A stretch of 55,206 nt of DNA, from NCBI GenBank assembly GCA_009929855.1, contig RZZN01000026.1, forward strand, positions 1 to 55,206. The letters run 5' to 3'. The notes under the pieces are model-generated. The model was not told where the DNA came from, did no database searches, and saw only the letters and a list, made by a program, of their open reading frames with translations. Within the stretch, counting starts at the first letter, position 1, and every line of letters begins with the position of its first letter. Shown here piece by piece: positions 27,358-37,429 of the stretch. The DNA comes from Gammaproteobacteria bacterium (GTDB taxonomy: Bacteria; Pseudomonadota; Gammaproteobacteria; Chromatiales; Chromatiaceae). Position numbers and translations under genes: made by a program.

Positions 27358-27849
27358 TCAGACCTCGCCGAGCGGCGTGTCCAGGTTGTCCGTATCCCCA
27401 TCGATCAGGCGTTGCACCCAGGCGATCATGGGCTCGATCGCCGCTGTGCCGGCCGCCGATAGACGATAGTCGGCATAGTCGAACGAGTCACCGCAGGCGG
27501 TGACCAGATAGGCCTCGGGCACTTGCCCGTAGAGTGTCTCGCACCAGGCCAGCAGCTCGCGGGGGTCGAGAAAATGGGCCATGGTCGAGACGCACTCGCG
27601 CGCCGGCGCGAGCCGGTGACAGCGAACCTCGCCAGGGGTGCCACTCAGGGCGGCATCGAGAAAGATGGCCCGCTCATGATCGATCAGATCGGCGGTCAGC
27701 TCGGCGGTCAGGATGTGTCTGGCGATGATCCTGACCTGGTCGCCGAGCGCGACACCGCGCAGGCGCTCGGCGACCAGCGGCCCGATCGCATCATCACCGC
27801 GGATCGGGCTGCCATAACCGATGATGAGTGTCCGGGGCGCGGCGCTCAT
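27358..27849 (-). CDS. hoxW: HoxW-type [NiFe] hydrogenase maturation endopeptidase
   Basis: This 163-aa protein belongs to the HycI/HupD peptidase family that removes the C-terminal extension of the large subunit once the NiFe(CN)2CO centre is in place. It begins TLIIGYGSPIRGDDAIGP, with the nickel-probing acidic residue in the GDD motif, and has FLDAALSG with the second conserved Asp near 62. It lies 7 bases after hoxH in the same direction, so it is very likely specific for that subunit. Confidence 0.9.
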   Translation of the reverse strand: MSAAPRTLIIGYGSPIRGDDAIGPLVAERLRGVALGDQVRIIARHILTAELTADLIDHERAIFLDAALSGTPGEVRCHRLAPARECVSTMAHFLDPRELLAWCETLYGQVPEAYLVTACGDSFDYADYRLSAAGTAAIEPMIAWVQRLIDGDTDNLDTPLGEV

Positions 27850-27856
27850 GACCAGA

Positions 27857-29287
27857 TCACGCCCCGCGGATCAGCCGATCGACCAGGCGTCCGGAGGCAT
27901 CCTTGAGCTCGATGGCGAGGGGCATCTGACCGAAGGCATGCGAGGCGCAGGAGAGACAGGGGTCGTAGCAACGGATCACCGCCTCGACCCGGTTGAGCAT
28001 GCCCTCGCGCAGATTGTTGCCATCGACATAGGCATCGGCAACCTGGCGGATACTCTGATTCATCGCGAGATTGTTGTGCCCGGTGGCGATGATGAGATTG
28101 ACCCGGGTGATGAGTCCGGCATCGTCGATGCGGTAGTGATGCATCAGTGTGCCGCGTGGCGCCTCGGCCACGCCGATGCCCTCCGAGCGGTTGCTGCGCG
28201 CCCGCGCGCGCACCCGAGTGTCGAGGATGTCGGGATCCTTGAGTAGACGGTCCATCATCTCGAGCGCGTAGATGATCTCGACCAGCCGGGCATAGTGATA
28301 GTGGAAGCTGCTGGTGATGGGGCCGGACTCCTGGAGCATGCGGAACTCGGCGAGCGCCACGTCGGCATAAGGCGTGCCGCAGGCCTCGGCGTTGTTCAGA
28401 CGCGCGAGCGGTCCGACCCGATAGATCCCGGTGGGATAGCCATGCGGCTTGTAGTAGGGGAACTTCATGTAGCTGAAGTCTTCCACCGCCTCGCCGATCA
28501 GACGCTCATACTCGTGCGGCGGAACCATGTCCTCGATGATCCGGCCCTTGGCGTCCTTGATGCGCAGCAGACCGTCATAGTGCTCGAGGTAGCCCTTGGG
28601 GCTGACCAGGCTCAGGAAGAGTGTCGGCATGGTGCCGAAATGATCCACCTCGTCCTTGAACTTGGGCACCAGTGTCTTGAAGAAGGCATAGGTGCGCTTG
28701 GCGATCTCCAGGCCCTCCGGGATCAGCTTGAGCATCGCCAGGCGCTCGTCCTGGGTGAGCGCCTCGCTGACGCCACCAGGGACGACCCAGGTCGGATGGA
28801 TCTTCTTCCCGCCGAGTGTCTCGATGATGGTCTGACCGATCTGACGCAGCCGGATCCCATCCTTGGCGAGCGCTGGATCCTGGCGCATGACACCGAAGAT
28901 GTTGCGCGTGGCCGGATCGGCATCCCAGCCGAGCAGCAGGTCGGGCGAGGAGAGATGGAAGAAGGAGAGCGCGTGCGATTGAGTGAGCTGGGCCAGGTTC
29001 ATGATGCGGCGCAGCTTCTCGCCGGTCGGCGGAATGGTGACCGAGAGCAGGAGATCACAGGCCTTGTTGGAGGCCAGGATATGGCTGACCGGACAGATGC
29101 CGCAGGTGCGCGCGGTCAGTGCCGGCATCTCGCGATAGGGCCGGCCCTCGCAGAACTTCTCGAAACCGCGAAACTGGGTGAGGTGGAAGCGGGCGTCCTC
29201 GACCGCGCCACTCTCGCCGAGTTGAAGCGTGATACGGGCATGCCCCTCGATACGGGTCACGGGTTCGATGGTCAGTGTGCGGCTCAT
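27857..29287 (-). CDS. hoxH: NAD-linked bidirectional [NiFe] hydrogenase large subunit
   Basis: This 476-aa subunit holds the NiFe active site. The N-terminal ligand motif is [10 protein letters not shown] (about 60-69) and the C-terminal one is DPCLSCASH (about 441-449). About 27 residues follow the final His ([11 protein letters not shown] onward), the extension removed by the maturation protease. The sequence is of the cytoplasmic HoxH type (group 3d) and not the membrane uptake type, having no export partner. It follows hoxY by 4 bp. The enzyme takes up or evolves H2 against NAD(H). Confidence 0.96.
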   Translation of the reverse strand: MSRTLTIEPVTRIEGHARITLQLGESGAVEDARFHLTQFRGFEKFCEGRPYREMPALTARTCGICPVSHILASNKACDLLLSVTIPPTGEKLRRIMNLAQLTQSHALSFFHLSSPDLLLGWDADPATRNIFGVMRQDPALAKDGIRLRQIGQTIIETLGGKKIHPTWVVPGGVSEALTQDERLAMLKLIPEGLEIAKRTYAFFKTLVPKFKDEVDHFGTMPTLFLSLVSPKGYLEHYDGLLRIKDAKGRIIEDMVPPHEYERLIGEAVEDFSYMKFPYYKPHGYPTGIYRVGPLARLNNAEACGTPYADVALAEFRMLQESGPITSSFHYHYARLVEIIYALEMMDRLLKDPDILDTRVRARARSNRSEGIGVAEAPRGTLMHHYRIDDAGLITRVNLIIATGHNNLAMNQSIRQVADAYVDGNNLREGMLNRVEAVIRCYDPCLSCASHAFGQMPLAIELKDASGRLVDRLIRGA

Positions 29288-29291
29288 GATC

Positions 29292-29834
29292 TCAGGCTCC
29301 GAATCGGGTCACGCTGCTGGGATCTGGCATGCGTCCGGCGATCAGCTCGCTCAGAACGTACCAGATGGCATCGGCATGGGGCGGACAGCCGGGGACGAAG
29401 ACATCCACCTCCACGACACCATGCAGTGGCTTGACGACGGGCAGGAGCGCCGGGACCGAACGGGTCGGGATCTGTGGCTGGAGCGTCGCGGTCTCCAGAT
29501 AGCCCCGCTCTATCACATCCTTGAGCTTGAAGTGGTTGCGCATGGCGGGGACGTTGCCATTGACCGCGCAGTCGCCCAGGCTGACCAGGATCCGGCAGTG
29601 CTGGCGAAATTCGCGCGCCTTCTGCACATCCTCCTCCGAGCTGACCGAGCCCTCCAGGATGCCGACATCCACCACCTCGGGCAGCTGCTTGGCGTCCACC
29701 AATGGGCTGTAGACGATGTCCACCGCTTGGACCAGCTCGATGAGACGTTCGTCCATGTCGAGGAATGACATGTGACAACCCGAGCAGCCATCGAGCCAGG
29801 TGGTGGCGACCTTGATCTTGCTCGTCATGCTCAT
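29292..29834 (-). CDS. hoxY: NAD-linked [NiFe] hydrogenase small subunit
   Basis: This 180-aa subunit binds the proximal 4Fe-4S cluster. The ligand cysteines are in [12 protein letters not shown] (about 14-25), LGDCAVNG (about 87-94) and [12 protein letters not shown] (about 150-161). It lacks the Tat signal and extra clusters of uptake small subunits, as expected for a soluble HoxY. I start at ATG 29834 (MSMTSKIK), where ATGA overlaps the hoxU stop; a second ATG lies 6 bases downstream. Confidence 0.95.
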   Translation of the reverse strand: MSMTSKIKVATTWLDGCSGCHMSFLDMDERLIELVQAVDIVYSPLVDAKQLPEVVDVGILEGSVSSEEDVQKAREFRQHCRILVSLGDCAVNGNVPAMRNHFKLKDVIERGYLETATLQPQIPTRSVPALLPVVKPLHGVVEVDVFVPGCPPHADAIWYVLSELIAGRMPDPSSVTRFGA

Positions 29835-30562
29835 GTGAGATGTCTCCGGCGGGCCAGGATCGGCAGGAAATGTTGGTCCTTGACCATCTCGCCAACCGAG
29901 GTGCCCTGCTTGACCAGTGCGCCGGTGGGACAGACCTGGACACACTTCCCGCAGCTCGTGCAGGTCTCGCTCTCACCCCAGGGCTGGGCCATGTCGGTGA
30001 TGACGCGACAGTCGCTGCCGCGGCCCATCACGTCCCAGGTATGGGCGCCCTCGATCTCGTCGCAGACCCGCACGCATCGGGTGCAGAGGATGCAGCGGTC
30101 ATGATCGAGCCGGAACATCTCATGGGTGCTGTCGACCGGATAGCTCACCTGGCGATAGGGGACCCGCACATGATCGACACCGCAGGTCTGGGCGAGATAT
30201 TGGAGCTCGCAGTGACCGTTGGAGACACAGACCGAGCAGACATGATTGCGTTCGGCGAACAACAGCTCGACGATGGTGCGTCGGTAGCGGCGCAGCCGCT
30301 CGGTATTGGTCTGGATCTGCATCCCATCGGCCACGCGGGTCGAGCAGGCCGCGAACAAGCGTCCCTGCCCGGCGATCTCCACCAGACAGAGACGACAGGC
30401 GCCCCAGATCGAGAGCCCCTCGAGGTAACAGAGACTCGGGATTGGGATCTTGTTCTCCCGACAGACCTCGATGATGGTCTCGTCCTCGCGCGCCGAGAGA
30501 TCGCGGCCGTCGATGTTGAGCGTGACGGCACGCACGTTGACTGAGGTGACGGGTGGGGGCAT
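29831..30562 (-). CDS. hoxU: NAD-linked hydrogenase diaphorase subunit HoxU
   Basis: This 243-aa electron-transfer subunit resembles the N-terminal part of complex I NuoG. It has a [2Fe-2S] ferredoxin domain ([15 protein letters not shown], about 45-59), a His-containing [4Fe-4S] motif region ([15 protein letters not shown], about 106-120), and two ferredoxin clusters ([11 protein letters not shown] and [12 protein letters not shown]). It connects the flavin subunit HoxF with HoxY. The end overlaps hoxY by 4 bases; hoxF lies 18 bp upstream. Confidence 0.95.
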   Translation of the reverse strand: MPPPVTSVNVRAVTLNIDGRDLSAREDETIIEVCRENKIPIPSLCYLEGLSIWGACRLCLVEIAGQGRLFAACSTRVADGMQIQTNTERLRRYRRTIVELLFAERNHVCSVCVSNGHCELQYLAQTCGVDHVRVPYRQVSYPVDSTHEMFRLDHDRCILCTRCVRVCDEIEGAHTWDVMGRGSDCRVITDMAQPWGESETCTSCGKCVQVCPTGALVKQGTSVGEMVKDQHFLPILARRRHLT

Positions 30563-30580
30563 GGAGGCTCCGATGTTCGT

Positions 30581-32218
30581 TTATTGGCTGTCGGTGAGCG
30601 AGACTTGGCGATCCGCCCCAAGCTTGGCCTCGTATTCGTCACGAAAATAACGCATCGTACTCAAGACAGGGTTCGGGGCGGTCTGGCCGAGTCCGCAGAG
30701 ACTGGTGGCCTGCACCACCTCGCAGAGCTCCTCCAACAGGGCCAGATCAGCGCGTGATCCTTGACCCTTGGCCAGGCGATCGAGGATGGCGTGCATCTGC
30801 TGGGTGCCGGTGCGGCAGGGGATGCATTTGCCGCAGGACTCGGTCATGCAGAACTCCATGAAATAGCGCGCCACGTCGACCATGCTGGAGGTCTCGTCCA
30901 TCACGATCATGCCACCCGAGCCCATCATGGTGCCAAGTGTCTTGAGGCTGTCATAGTCGACGGCGATGTCCAGATGCGCGGCCGGGATGCAGCCACCGGA
31001 GGGCCCGCCGGTCTGGACCGCCTTGAAGGCCTTGCCGCCCGGGATGCCGCCGCCGATCACCTCGATGATGTCGCGCAGGGCGGTGCCCATGGGGACCTCG
31101 ATCAGACCGGTGTTGGTGATCGTCCCGGCGAGCGCGAAAACCTTGGTCCCTTTCGATCGCTCGGTGCCGATCGTGGCGAACCAGTCGCCGCCCTCGCGGA
31201 TGATCGGCACGATGTTGGCGAAGGTCTCGACATTGTTGATCAGCGTTGGACAGCCCCAGAGCCCGGACTCGGCGGGGTAGGGTGGTCGTGGCCGCGGTTG
31301 GCCACGCAGCCCTTCGATCGAGGCCATGAGCGCGGTTTCCTCGCCGCACACGAAGGCCCCGGCCCCGAGCCGGATCTCCACCTCCAGACTGAACTGGGTG
31401 TCGGCGATCTTGTTGCCGAGAAAGCCCGAGCGCTTGGCCTTGCGGATCGCGGTCTGGAAACGCTCGACCGCGAGCGGATACTCGGCGCGGACATAGACGT
31501 AGGCCTTGCTGGCCCCGATCGCATAGGCCGCGATCGCCATCCCCTCGAGCACGCGATGAGGGTCGGACTCGAGGATGGCGCGGTCCATGAAGGCGCCTGG
31601 ATCACCCTCGTCGGCGTTGCAGATGACATACTTTCGCTCACCCGGCATCTTGGCGACGGTCGACCACTTGAGCCCCGTCGGGTAGCCACCGCCGCCGCGT
31701 CCGCGCAGCCCACTCTCGGTCACCTCGCGCAGCACGTCGGCCGGGGTCATCTCGCTCAGCGCGCGCACCAGCGCGGCATAGCCACCCTGCGCCACATAGC
31801 CGCGGAAACTGTCCGGATCGATGATCCCCGCATTCTCCAATACGATCTTGTGCTGGCGGGTGAAGAAGGGTTGATCGGTGGGGCAATGCAGACGCGCCAC
31901 TGGCGCGCCATCCAAGCTCGCAATGATCTCGCCGGCGTCCTCCGGGGCGACGTCGCGATACAGGGTCGACTCCTCCAGGCCGCTCTGCGGCGCGGCGACC
32001 GAGACCAGCGGGCCGGCCGAGCACAGACCCATGCAGCCAACCCCCTTGACCTTACAATCCGGGCGCTGCTCGCCGAGCTCGGCGACCAAGGCGTCGAACA
32101 CCGGCTGGGCGCCGGAGGACTGGCAGCTGGCGGCGAGACAGACACGCACCTCTTGGCGAACGTCCGCGCTGGCCGCACGGTACTGCGCGGCAAGATCCTC
32201 GAGATCGTCCAGATTCAT
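30581..32218 (-). CDS. hoxF: NAD-linked hydrogenase diaphorase subunit HoxF
   Basis: This 545-aa protein is the NADH-binding flavoprotein. An N-terminal thioredoxin-like [2Fe-2S] domain (CLAASC near 27-32, GCMGLC near 61-66) precedes the NuoF-like core with FMN/NADH motifs [15 protein letters not shown] (about 172-186) and [13 protein letters not shown] (about 287-299). The cluster motif is [12 protein letters not shown] (about 458-469) with a later cysteine in TSLCGLG. It overlaps hoxE by one base. It accepts or donates NADH electrons for hydrogen turnover. Confidence 0.96.
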   Translation of the reverse strand: MNLDDLEDLAAQYRAASADVRQEVRVCLAASCQSSGAQPVFDALVAELGEQRPDCKVKGVGCMGLCSAGPLVSVAAPQSGLEESTLYRDVAPEDAGEIIASLDGAPVARLHCPTDQPFFTRQHKIVLENAGIIDPDSFRGYVAQGGYAALVRALSEMTPADVLREVTESGLRGRGGGGYPTGLKWSTVAKMPGERKYVICNADEGDPGAFMDRAILESDPHRVLEGMAIAAYAIGASKAYVYVRAEYPLAVERFQTAIRKAKRSGFLGNKIADTQFSLEVEIRLGAGAFVCGEETALMASIEGLRGQPRPRPPYPAESGLWGCPTLINNVETFANIVPIIREGGDWFATIGTERSKGTKVFALAGTITNTGLIEVPMGTALRDIIEVIGGGIPGGKAFKAVQTGGPSGGCIPAAHLDIAVDYDSLKTLGTMMGSGGMIVMDETSSMVDVARYFMEFCMTESCGKCIPCRTGTQQMHAILDRLAKGQGSRADLALLEELCEVVQATSLCGLGQTAPNPVLSTMRYFRDEYEAKLGADRQVSLTDSQ

Positions 32219-32712
32219 CAGCTCAGCTCCTCGAGTTGCTCGACCAGTGAGGGGGCGTCAAGCTTGCCCAGCACATTGCCATCGACCACGACCGCTGGGG
32301 CCAGACCACAAGCGCCCACGCAGCGCGCGGTGAGCAAGGACAGGCGCCCGTCCGCGGTCGTCTCCCCCGGCTGGATGTCATAGCGCTCGCGCAGCCGCTC
32401 GACCAGCGCGCCCGCGCCCTTGATGTAGCAGGCGGTGCCGGTGCAGACCACGCACGCGTGACGGCCCTTGGGCTTGAGCGTGAAGAGATGGTAGAAGGTC
32501 GCGACCCCATAGACCTTGCTCAACGGTAGGTCGAGCGAGGCGGCGACGAAGCGCAGCGAGCCCTCATCGAGGAACCCGAAGGCGTCCTGCACGCTGTGCA
32601 GGGTCTCGATCAGGGCGTGACCGGCATAGCCGTTGCGTCGCATCGTCGCGTTGACGAGCTTCCAACGCTTGTCATCACTCGGCAGCGGCGGTTTGGCGTG
32701 CTGCAGGCTCAT
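32218..32712 (-). CDS. hoxE: NAD-linked hydrogenase subunit HoxE
   Basis: This 164-aa NuoE-like protein binds one [2Fe-2S] cluster with cysteines in [11 protein letters not shown] (about 87-97) and ARCVGACG (about 128-135). HoxE is present in the pentameric Hox enzymes of cyanobacteria and purple sulfur bacteria such as Thiocapsa, and is missing in the tetrameric Ralstonia type, so this operon is of the pentameric kind. I use the second of two adjacent ATGs (32712; MSLQHAKPP), which has GGAG at good distance. It is the first gene of the operon. I see no convincing promoter within 200 bp upstream. Confidence 0.94.
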   Translation of the reverse strand: MSLQHAKPPLPSDDKRWKLVNATMRRNGYAGHALIETLHSVQDAFGFLDEGSLRFVAASLDLPLSKVYGVATFYHLFTLKPKGRHACVVCTGTACYIKGAGALVERLRERYDIQPGETTADGRLSLLTARCVGACGLAPAVVVDGNVLGKLDAPSLVEQLEELS

Positions 32713-32877
32713 CATCCTCTCCAAGTTCAATGGATCGCGAGTGCCGGGTCGGTGATGACACGGATCACATGCGCTGAAAGGCCAACGATGGCATAAATCC
32801 ATGACAGTTCCAAGGCGCGAACCGCTCTCGTCCAGGGGTGCGCGCTCGCGGTGCGCCATTAGCCCGTCCTGCATTCT

Positions 32878-32906
32878 TTCAGTGCGGACCCGCGGACGGC
32901 TATACT
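32878..32906 (+). promoter_or_regulatory. Candidate promoter for pssA
   Basis: TATACT at 32901-32906 matches the -10 consensus at 5 of 6 positions. TTCAGT lies 17 bp upstream as a weak -35 (3 of 6). The predicted start site is about 30 bases before the pssA ATG. Confidence 0.45.
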
Positions 32907-32942
32907 CTAGAACGATCAATCCGATGCCAACGAGCCCGTCCA

Positions 32943-33707
32943 ATGGTCGAGATGCCAACCAATCGAAAACGCCCGCGTGGGATCTATCTGCTACCCAACC
33001 TCTTCACCACCGCCGCACTCTTTGCCGGATTCTATGCGGTCCTGGCGGCCACCCAAGGCCACTTCGAGGCGGCGGCGATGGCCATCTTCGCGGCCCAGCT
33101 CCTCGACGGCGTCGATGGCCGGATCGCCCGTATCACCCAAACGCAAAGCGATTTTGGTGCCGAGTACGATAGTCTCTCGGACATGGTGGCGTTCGGCGTG
33201 GCCCCCGCATTGGTCGTCTACCATTGGGCACTGGATGGGCTCGGCAAGCTCGGATGGCTGGCCGCCTTCGTCTTCACCGCTGCCGCGGCCCTGCGGCTCG
33301 CCCGTTTCAACACGCAGGTGCGAGTCGCCGACAAACGCTACTTCCAGGGGTTGGCCAGTCCGCCCGCTGCCGCGCTGGTCTGGGCCGGGGTCTGGCTTGG
33401 CGCCGATCTGGGCATCGCGGGGGCGGACGTGTCCTGGCTGGCCGCGTTCCTCACGGCCAGCGCGGGTCTCTTGATGGTGAGCAATTTTCGCTATCTGAGC
33501 TTCAAGCAGATCAACACCCAGGGACGGGTTTCCTTCCTGCTGGCCGTCGGGGTGATGCTCCTGTTTGCGATCATCTTCATCAATCCGCCGCTGATCCTGT
33601 TCCTGATGGCCTCGACCTATGCGATCTCGGGTCCGATCTGGACCCTCTTGCAGCTGCGTCAGAATCGGCAGCGACGGCGCGCATCGCGCGGCTCAGGCGC
33701 GCCCTGA
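32943..33707 (+). CDS. pssA: CDP-diacylglycerol-serine O-phosphatidyltransferase
   Basis: This 254-aa integral membrane enzyme makes phosphatidylserine from CDP-diacylglycerol and serine, the first step to phosphatidylethanolamine. The CDP-alcohol phosphotransferase signature D-x2-DG-x2-AR-x8-G-x3-D-x3-D is complete (DGVDGRIAR near 52-60, then G, D and D at the expected spacing). About six to eight hydrophobic segments are present. It is the type II (Bacillus-like) membrane enzyme and not the E. coli type. I start at ATG 32943 (MVEMPTNRK); ATG 32952 is possible. It is divergent from hoxE. Confidence 0.94.
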   Translation: MVEMPTNRKRPRGIYLLPNLFTTAALFAGFYAVLAATQGHFEAAAMAIFAAQLLDGVDGRIARITQTQSDFGAEYDSLSDMVAFGVAPALVVYHWALDGLGKLGWLAAFVFTAAAALRLARFNTQVRVADKRYFQGLASPPAAALVWAGVWLGADLGIAGADVSWLAAFLTASAGLLMVSNFRYLSFKQINTQGRVSFLLAVGVMLLFAIIFINPPLILFLMASTYAISGPIWTLLQLRQNRQRRRASRGSGAP

Positions 33708-33803
33708 GGGGCCGTTCGGGGGCTTGGGATGATGAACATGCGTGATCAGTGATCGCGCGGTGAGCGACTGAGCGCGCGAACCTCGCCGCGCTTCACGCCG
33801 TCG

Positions 33804-33848
33804 CCCCGGGCTTGACCGACCGTCGATCGAGGCCGGTCCGGGCCGGGG
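33804..33848. terminator. Candidate bidirectional hairpin between pssA and wzc
   Basis: Outer arms CCCCGG (33804-33809) and CCGGGG (33843-33848) enclose a nested GACCG/CGGTC pair. The two genes converge on it, pssA ending at 33707 and the wzc-like gene at 33884. No T-run is present, so the call is weak. Confidence 0.3.
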
Positions 33849-33883
33849 ATTGCCATGGACCAATGGGGTATGGAATGGACGGC

Positions 33884-36220
33884 CTAGCTCTGGCGCTTCG
33901 CGTCCGCGTAAGCCCTGTAAGGCTTATAGCCGCCGTACCCATATCCATATCCATACCCGTAGCCACGTGCGCGCTGCACATCGTTCAACACGAATCCGCG
34001 CACGTTGGCGCCGGCCTGGAGCAGGCGCTTGACCGTCATCTCCAACTCGGAGATGTGATGGGTATCGGATCTGGCCACCAGGAGTGTGGCGCCAGCCTGC
34101 ATGGCCATGACGCCGGCGTCGGCGACGACCAGCGCGGGCGGGGCGTCCAGGATCACATAGTCGTATTGACCGGAGACCTCTTGGAGCAGGACCGAGAAGC
34201 GTTCGGACATCAGCAGCTCGGATGGATTCGGCGGCTTGGTCCCGGTCGGGATGAGGCTCAACCCAGCGGTCGTCGTCGACTTGATGGCCTGCTCCGTATT
34301 GGCTTGACCGGCGATGTATTCAGACAACCCGAGCTCGTTCGGAATCCCGAGGAACTCATGCACATGCCCCAGACGCATATCGGCGTCGATGAGCAGCACG
34401 CGTTTGTTGCCCTGCGCCAGCACGACCGCTAGGTTGAGCGACACGAAGGTCTTGCCGACCCCGGGGCGCGGACCGGTGACGAGCAGGATGTTGTTCTTGG
34501 ATTCGAGCAGCAGGAAATGCAGGCTGGTGCGCAGACTGCGAAAGGTCTCCACGACCGGGTCATCGGGCTGCGCGACGGCGAGCACGAAGGCCGGTCGCGA
34601 CTCGCCTGACTTGCGGCCCGCTGGTTTGGTCGACTTGAGCTGGAGGAGGCTGCGCGGGATGCTGGCATAGACCGACAGACCCAGCTGGCGCTCGATCTCC
34701 TCGGGGCGCTCCACGACGCCGCGCAGACGCGCCAGCAGCAAGGCGAGCCCGATCCCAAGGAACAGACCCAGCACGGTCGCGATGGCCAGGTTGCGCTGCT
34801 TGATCGGTTTGAATGGCGCGTTCGGCGCCAGCGCCTCGTCGATCATGCTGATGCTCGCCACGGTGCCAGCCTTGGCGATCTGTAGCTGTTGGATGGCGTT
34901 GATCAGATCCTGGTAGATGGTGGTGGTGACCTCCACCTCGCGAGCGAGGCCAAGCACGGTTTGCTGAGTGGTGGGCAGACGCTTCATGCGCTCGTCGAGC
35001 TCGCGTTGACGATCGATCATCTGGGCGATCGCGCGGTCCACCGATTGAATCTTGGGGTGTGCCTCGGTGTAGAGCTGGCGCAGCTCGTCGCGCTGTTGCG
35101 ACAGGGTGAAGAGCCGGCTTTCGAGCTCCACCAGCGAGTCGAGGATGACCCGGGTTTCATGTTGGATGTCGACCGAGTCCTGCTGGAGTCGGTAGTCATT
35201 GTAGGCCGCCTCGGCGACCTCCAGCCGCTCCCTGAGGGTCGGCACCTGGGTATCGAGATACTCGAGCGTGCGATCGGCCTGGGCCGATTTGCTCTCGACA
35301 TTGCGTTGTTGGTAGGTGGCGACGATCGTATTGACGATGGCGGCCGCGCGCTGTGGGTGATCCCCTTCAATGGTGACCTCGAGGATGTTCGAGCCGCGCG
35401 GATTCTGGGCCACATTCAGCGCGCCACGCAATGAGTCGACCGCGCCCCGATCGGAGCGACGGATGATCTCGAACCGGGTTCCGGGACGGGCCTTGAGATA
35501 GGACACGAAGAGCGCGACCCGCGCGCCGTCGAGTGTCCCCTCGGCACGCTCGCCGACGACACCCCGCAAGACCTCGATGTCATCGAGATCCAGACGATAG
35601 GCGCCCCCTTCCTCGGCCGTCAGCAGAAAGCGCGCGCCGCGCAGTCGATCGGGCAACAGGAAGGTCGTGACCTCGATCAGCTCGCCGCCCCAGGCATAGT
35701 CCTCTTGACCGAACCACGGCTTGGCCACGCCCTCGGCGGCGGAAAAGCGCCGCGCGATCGGCGCGCCCACCACCGGGAAATAGAGTGGGTTGGCCTGGAT
35801 ATCGAGATTGAGCCTGTCCACCACCATGCCGAGCAATGCACGCGAGCGAATGATCGCCTGTTCGGCGGCCAGGTTGTCGAAACCCGAGAAGACCGGCTGG
35901 AACTGCGCGAGCGCCTCCATGCTGACCGTGCCGGCACCGGCCGATTTCTGCTCGACCTGGATCAGCGCGGTGACCTGGTAGCGCGGCGTGGTCAGATAGT
36001 AACTGACGAGGCCGACCACCGCGCCCAGGATCAAGGCTGACAGGATCAGCCATTTGTAGTCGAGGAGTGTGGCCAGGATGCGACCGAGATCGATCTCGTC
36101 GTCATCGCGATCCGCGCCCAGAGAGGGTGCCGGGCCAGGAGTACCCAGCGCACGATCCGTGGGCTGCGCGCTGGTCTGGAAGGTCTGTTGCATGCGTTCG
36201 GCACCGTTTGATTGAGTCAT
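33884..36220 (-). CDS. Polysaccharide co-polymerase with bacterial tyrosine kinase domain (Wzc/GumC-like)
   Basis: This 778-aa inner-membrane protein controls chain length and export of an extracellular polysaccharide. It has an N-terminal Wzz domain with TM1 (about 53-73), a long periplasmic coiled-coil region (about 280-450), a PxxP-flanked TM2 (about 490-515), and a BY-kinase domain with Walker A GPRPGVGKT (about 600-608) and Walker A' LLIDADMRLG. The C-terminus has a tyrosine cluster: five Gly-Tyr repeats, then YKPYRAY, the autophosphorylation type of tail. Downstream of wza on the same strand, 42 bp apart. Confidence 0.93.
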   Translation of the reverse strand: MTQSNGAERMQQTFQTSAQPTDRALGTPGPAPSLGADRDDDEIDLGRILATLLDYKWLILSALILGAVVGLVSYYLTTPRYQVTALIQVEQKSAGAGTVSMEALAQFQPVFSGFDNLAAEQAIIRSRALLGMVVDRLNLDIQANPLYFPVVGAPIARRFSAAEGVAKPWFGQEDYAWGGELIEVTTFLLPDRLRGARFLLTAEEGGAYRLDLDDIEVLRGVVGERAEGTLDGARVALFVSYLKARPGTRFEIIRRSDRGAVDSLRGALNVAQNPRGSNILEVTIEGDHPQRAAAIVNTIVATYQQRNVESKSAQADRTLEYLDTQVPTLRERLEVAEAAYNDYRLQQDSVDIQHETRVILDSLVELESRLFTLSQQRDELRQLYTEAHPKIQSVDRAIAQMIDRQRELDERMKRLPTTQQTVLGLAREVEVTTTIYQDLINAIQQLQIAKAGTVASISMIDEALAPNAPFKPIKQRNLAIATVLGLFLGIGLALLLARLRGVVERPEEIERQLGLSVYASIPRSLLQLKSTKPAGRKSGESRPAFVLAVAQPDDPVVETFRSLRTSLHFLLLESKNNILLVTGPRPGVGKTFVSLNLAVVLAQGNKRVLLIDADMRLGHVHEFLGIPNELGLSEYIAGQANTEQAIKSTTTAGLSLIPTGTKPPNPSELLMSERFSVLLQEVSGQYDYVILDAPPALVVADAGVMAMQAGATLLVARSDTHHISELEMTVKRLLQAGANVRGFVLNDVQRARGYGYGYGYGYGGYKPYRAYADAKRQS

Positions 36221-36262
36221 TCATCGATCCTTGGAATGGCGCGAGAATCGCCGAGGATCACG

Positions 36263-37408
36263 TCAGAGGCTGACATTGCTGCCATCATCGAGCGCCGTGT
36301 CGATGCTGAAGAAGTTGCGTGTCGGCAACAGGTTGCTGATGAACTTGTTCCAGCGCACCAGATCGGCGGTATCCACGTAGACCATGTCGCGCGGCTGGAG
36401 CGGGAAGCGGTCGGCGAGCAGGAGCGCGTCGGGCTCCTTGGCGCCGAGATGAAAGATCTGTGGGCGATCCCCGCCGCGCACGATGAAGATGTGCGCCGGA
36501 TCGGCCGTCGACATATTGATGTTTCCAGCATCGCTCAAGGCATCGGCCAGGGTCATGCGCACGCGCCGGATGGTCAGTGAGCGCGGGCTGTTGACCTCGC
36601 CCATCACGAAGATCTTGCTGGAATCGCTGTCTGGGACGCTGACGATGTCGCCGTGGCGCAGTTGGATGTTGTGACTCAGGTCGCCAGTGTCATACATGGC
36701 GAGTATGTCGATGCGCGAGATGCTGCCATTGCGATTCAAGGTGACGTTGCTACGATCGGCATCGTCGAGAAAGCCACCGGCGCGCGCGATCGCTTCCACG
36801 AGTGTCATGTGGATGTCGGTGATGTTGTAGACACCCGGCTTCCCGACCTGGCCGACCACGTAGACACGCTGGCTGCGGAAATCAGCGACCCGCACCTCCA
36901 ACTGAACATTCTCGATGACCGAGCTGAGGCCGTTGGTGAGTCGATCGCGGATCTCGGCGGTGGTCATGCCAGCGACCTTGATCACGCCAACGTAGGGAAA
37001 GAAGACCGTGCCGTCCTGCGCGACCACGGTGCCGGATTCGGCCGCGCTGCGATACTCACCGGTGGGCTTGGTCAGATCCGGGTGTCCCCAGACGATGACC
37101 GACAGCACATCGCCCGGACCGACCCGATAATCGGCGAAGCGCGGCTCGCGCGCCGTGCCCTTTTGGAGCTCGCGCCGCGCGCCCTCGATCGCGATCACCA
37201 ACTCGGCGTTGATCTCCTCCACCTCGATGGTCATGGGTTTCAGTCCATCCTCGCCCATGACCGGAATCTGGACTGAGGATTGGCCGAGATTGCGCATCGT
37301 GTAGGCATCATACCCAGGCACCACCGCGCATCCCGTGAGGAGGCTGACGAGCATGGCGAGACTGCCAAGCATGGCCCAAGCTCTCACTTGCCTATGAGTT
37401 CCTTGCAT
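36263..37408 (-). CDS. Outer-membrane polysaccharide export lipoprotein (Wza-like)
   Basis: This 381-aa protein has a lipoprotein signal ending in LLTGC (Cys near 27), a poly_export domain (FADYRVGPGDVLSVIVWGHP, about 92-111), and two or three SLBB domains (VYVVGQVGKPGVYNI near 180-194; IFVMGEVNSPRSLTI near 262-276). It would form the outer-membrane exit channel that docks with the Wzc-like protein. Length matches Wza. No C-terminal amphipathic helix is obvious in the final residues. Confidence 0.93.
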   Translation of the reverse strand: MQGTHRQVRAWAMLGSLAMLVSLLTGCAVVPGYDAYTMRNLGQSSVQIPVMGEDGLKPMTIEVEEINAELVIAIEGARRELQKGTAREPRFADYRVGPGDVLSVIVWGHPDLTKPTGEYRSAAESGTVVAQDGTVFFPYVGVIKVAGMTTAEIRDRLTNGLSSVIENVQLEVRVADFRSQRVYVVGQVGKPGVYNITDIHMTLVEAIARAGGFLDDADRSNVTLNRNGSISRIDILAMYDTGDLSHNIQLRHGDIVSVPDSDSSKIFVMGEVNSPRSLTIRRVRMTLADALSDAGNINMSTADPAHIFIVRGGDRPQIFHLGAKEPDALLLADRFPLQPRDMVYVDTADLVRWNKFISNLLPTRNFFSIDTALDDGSNVSL

Positions 37409-37429
37409 GACCGAAACCTTCGTGTGCTT

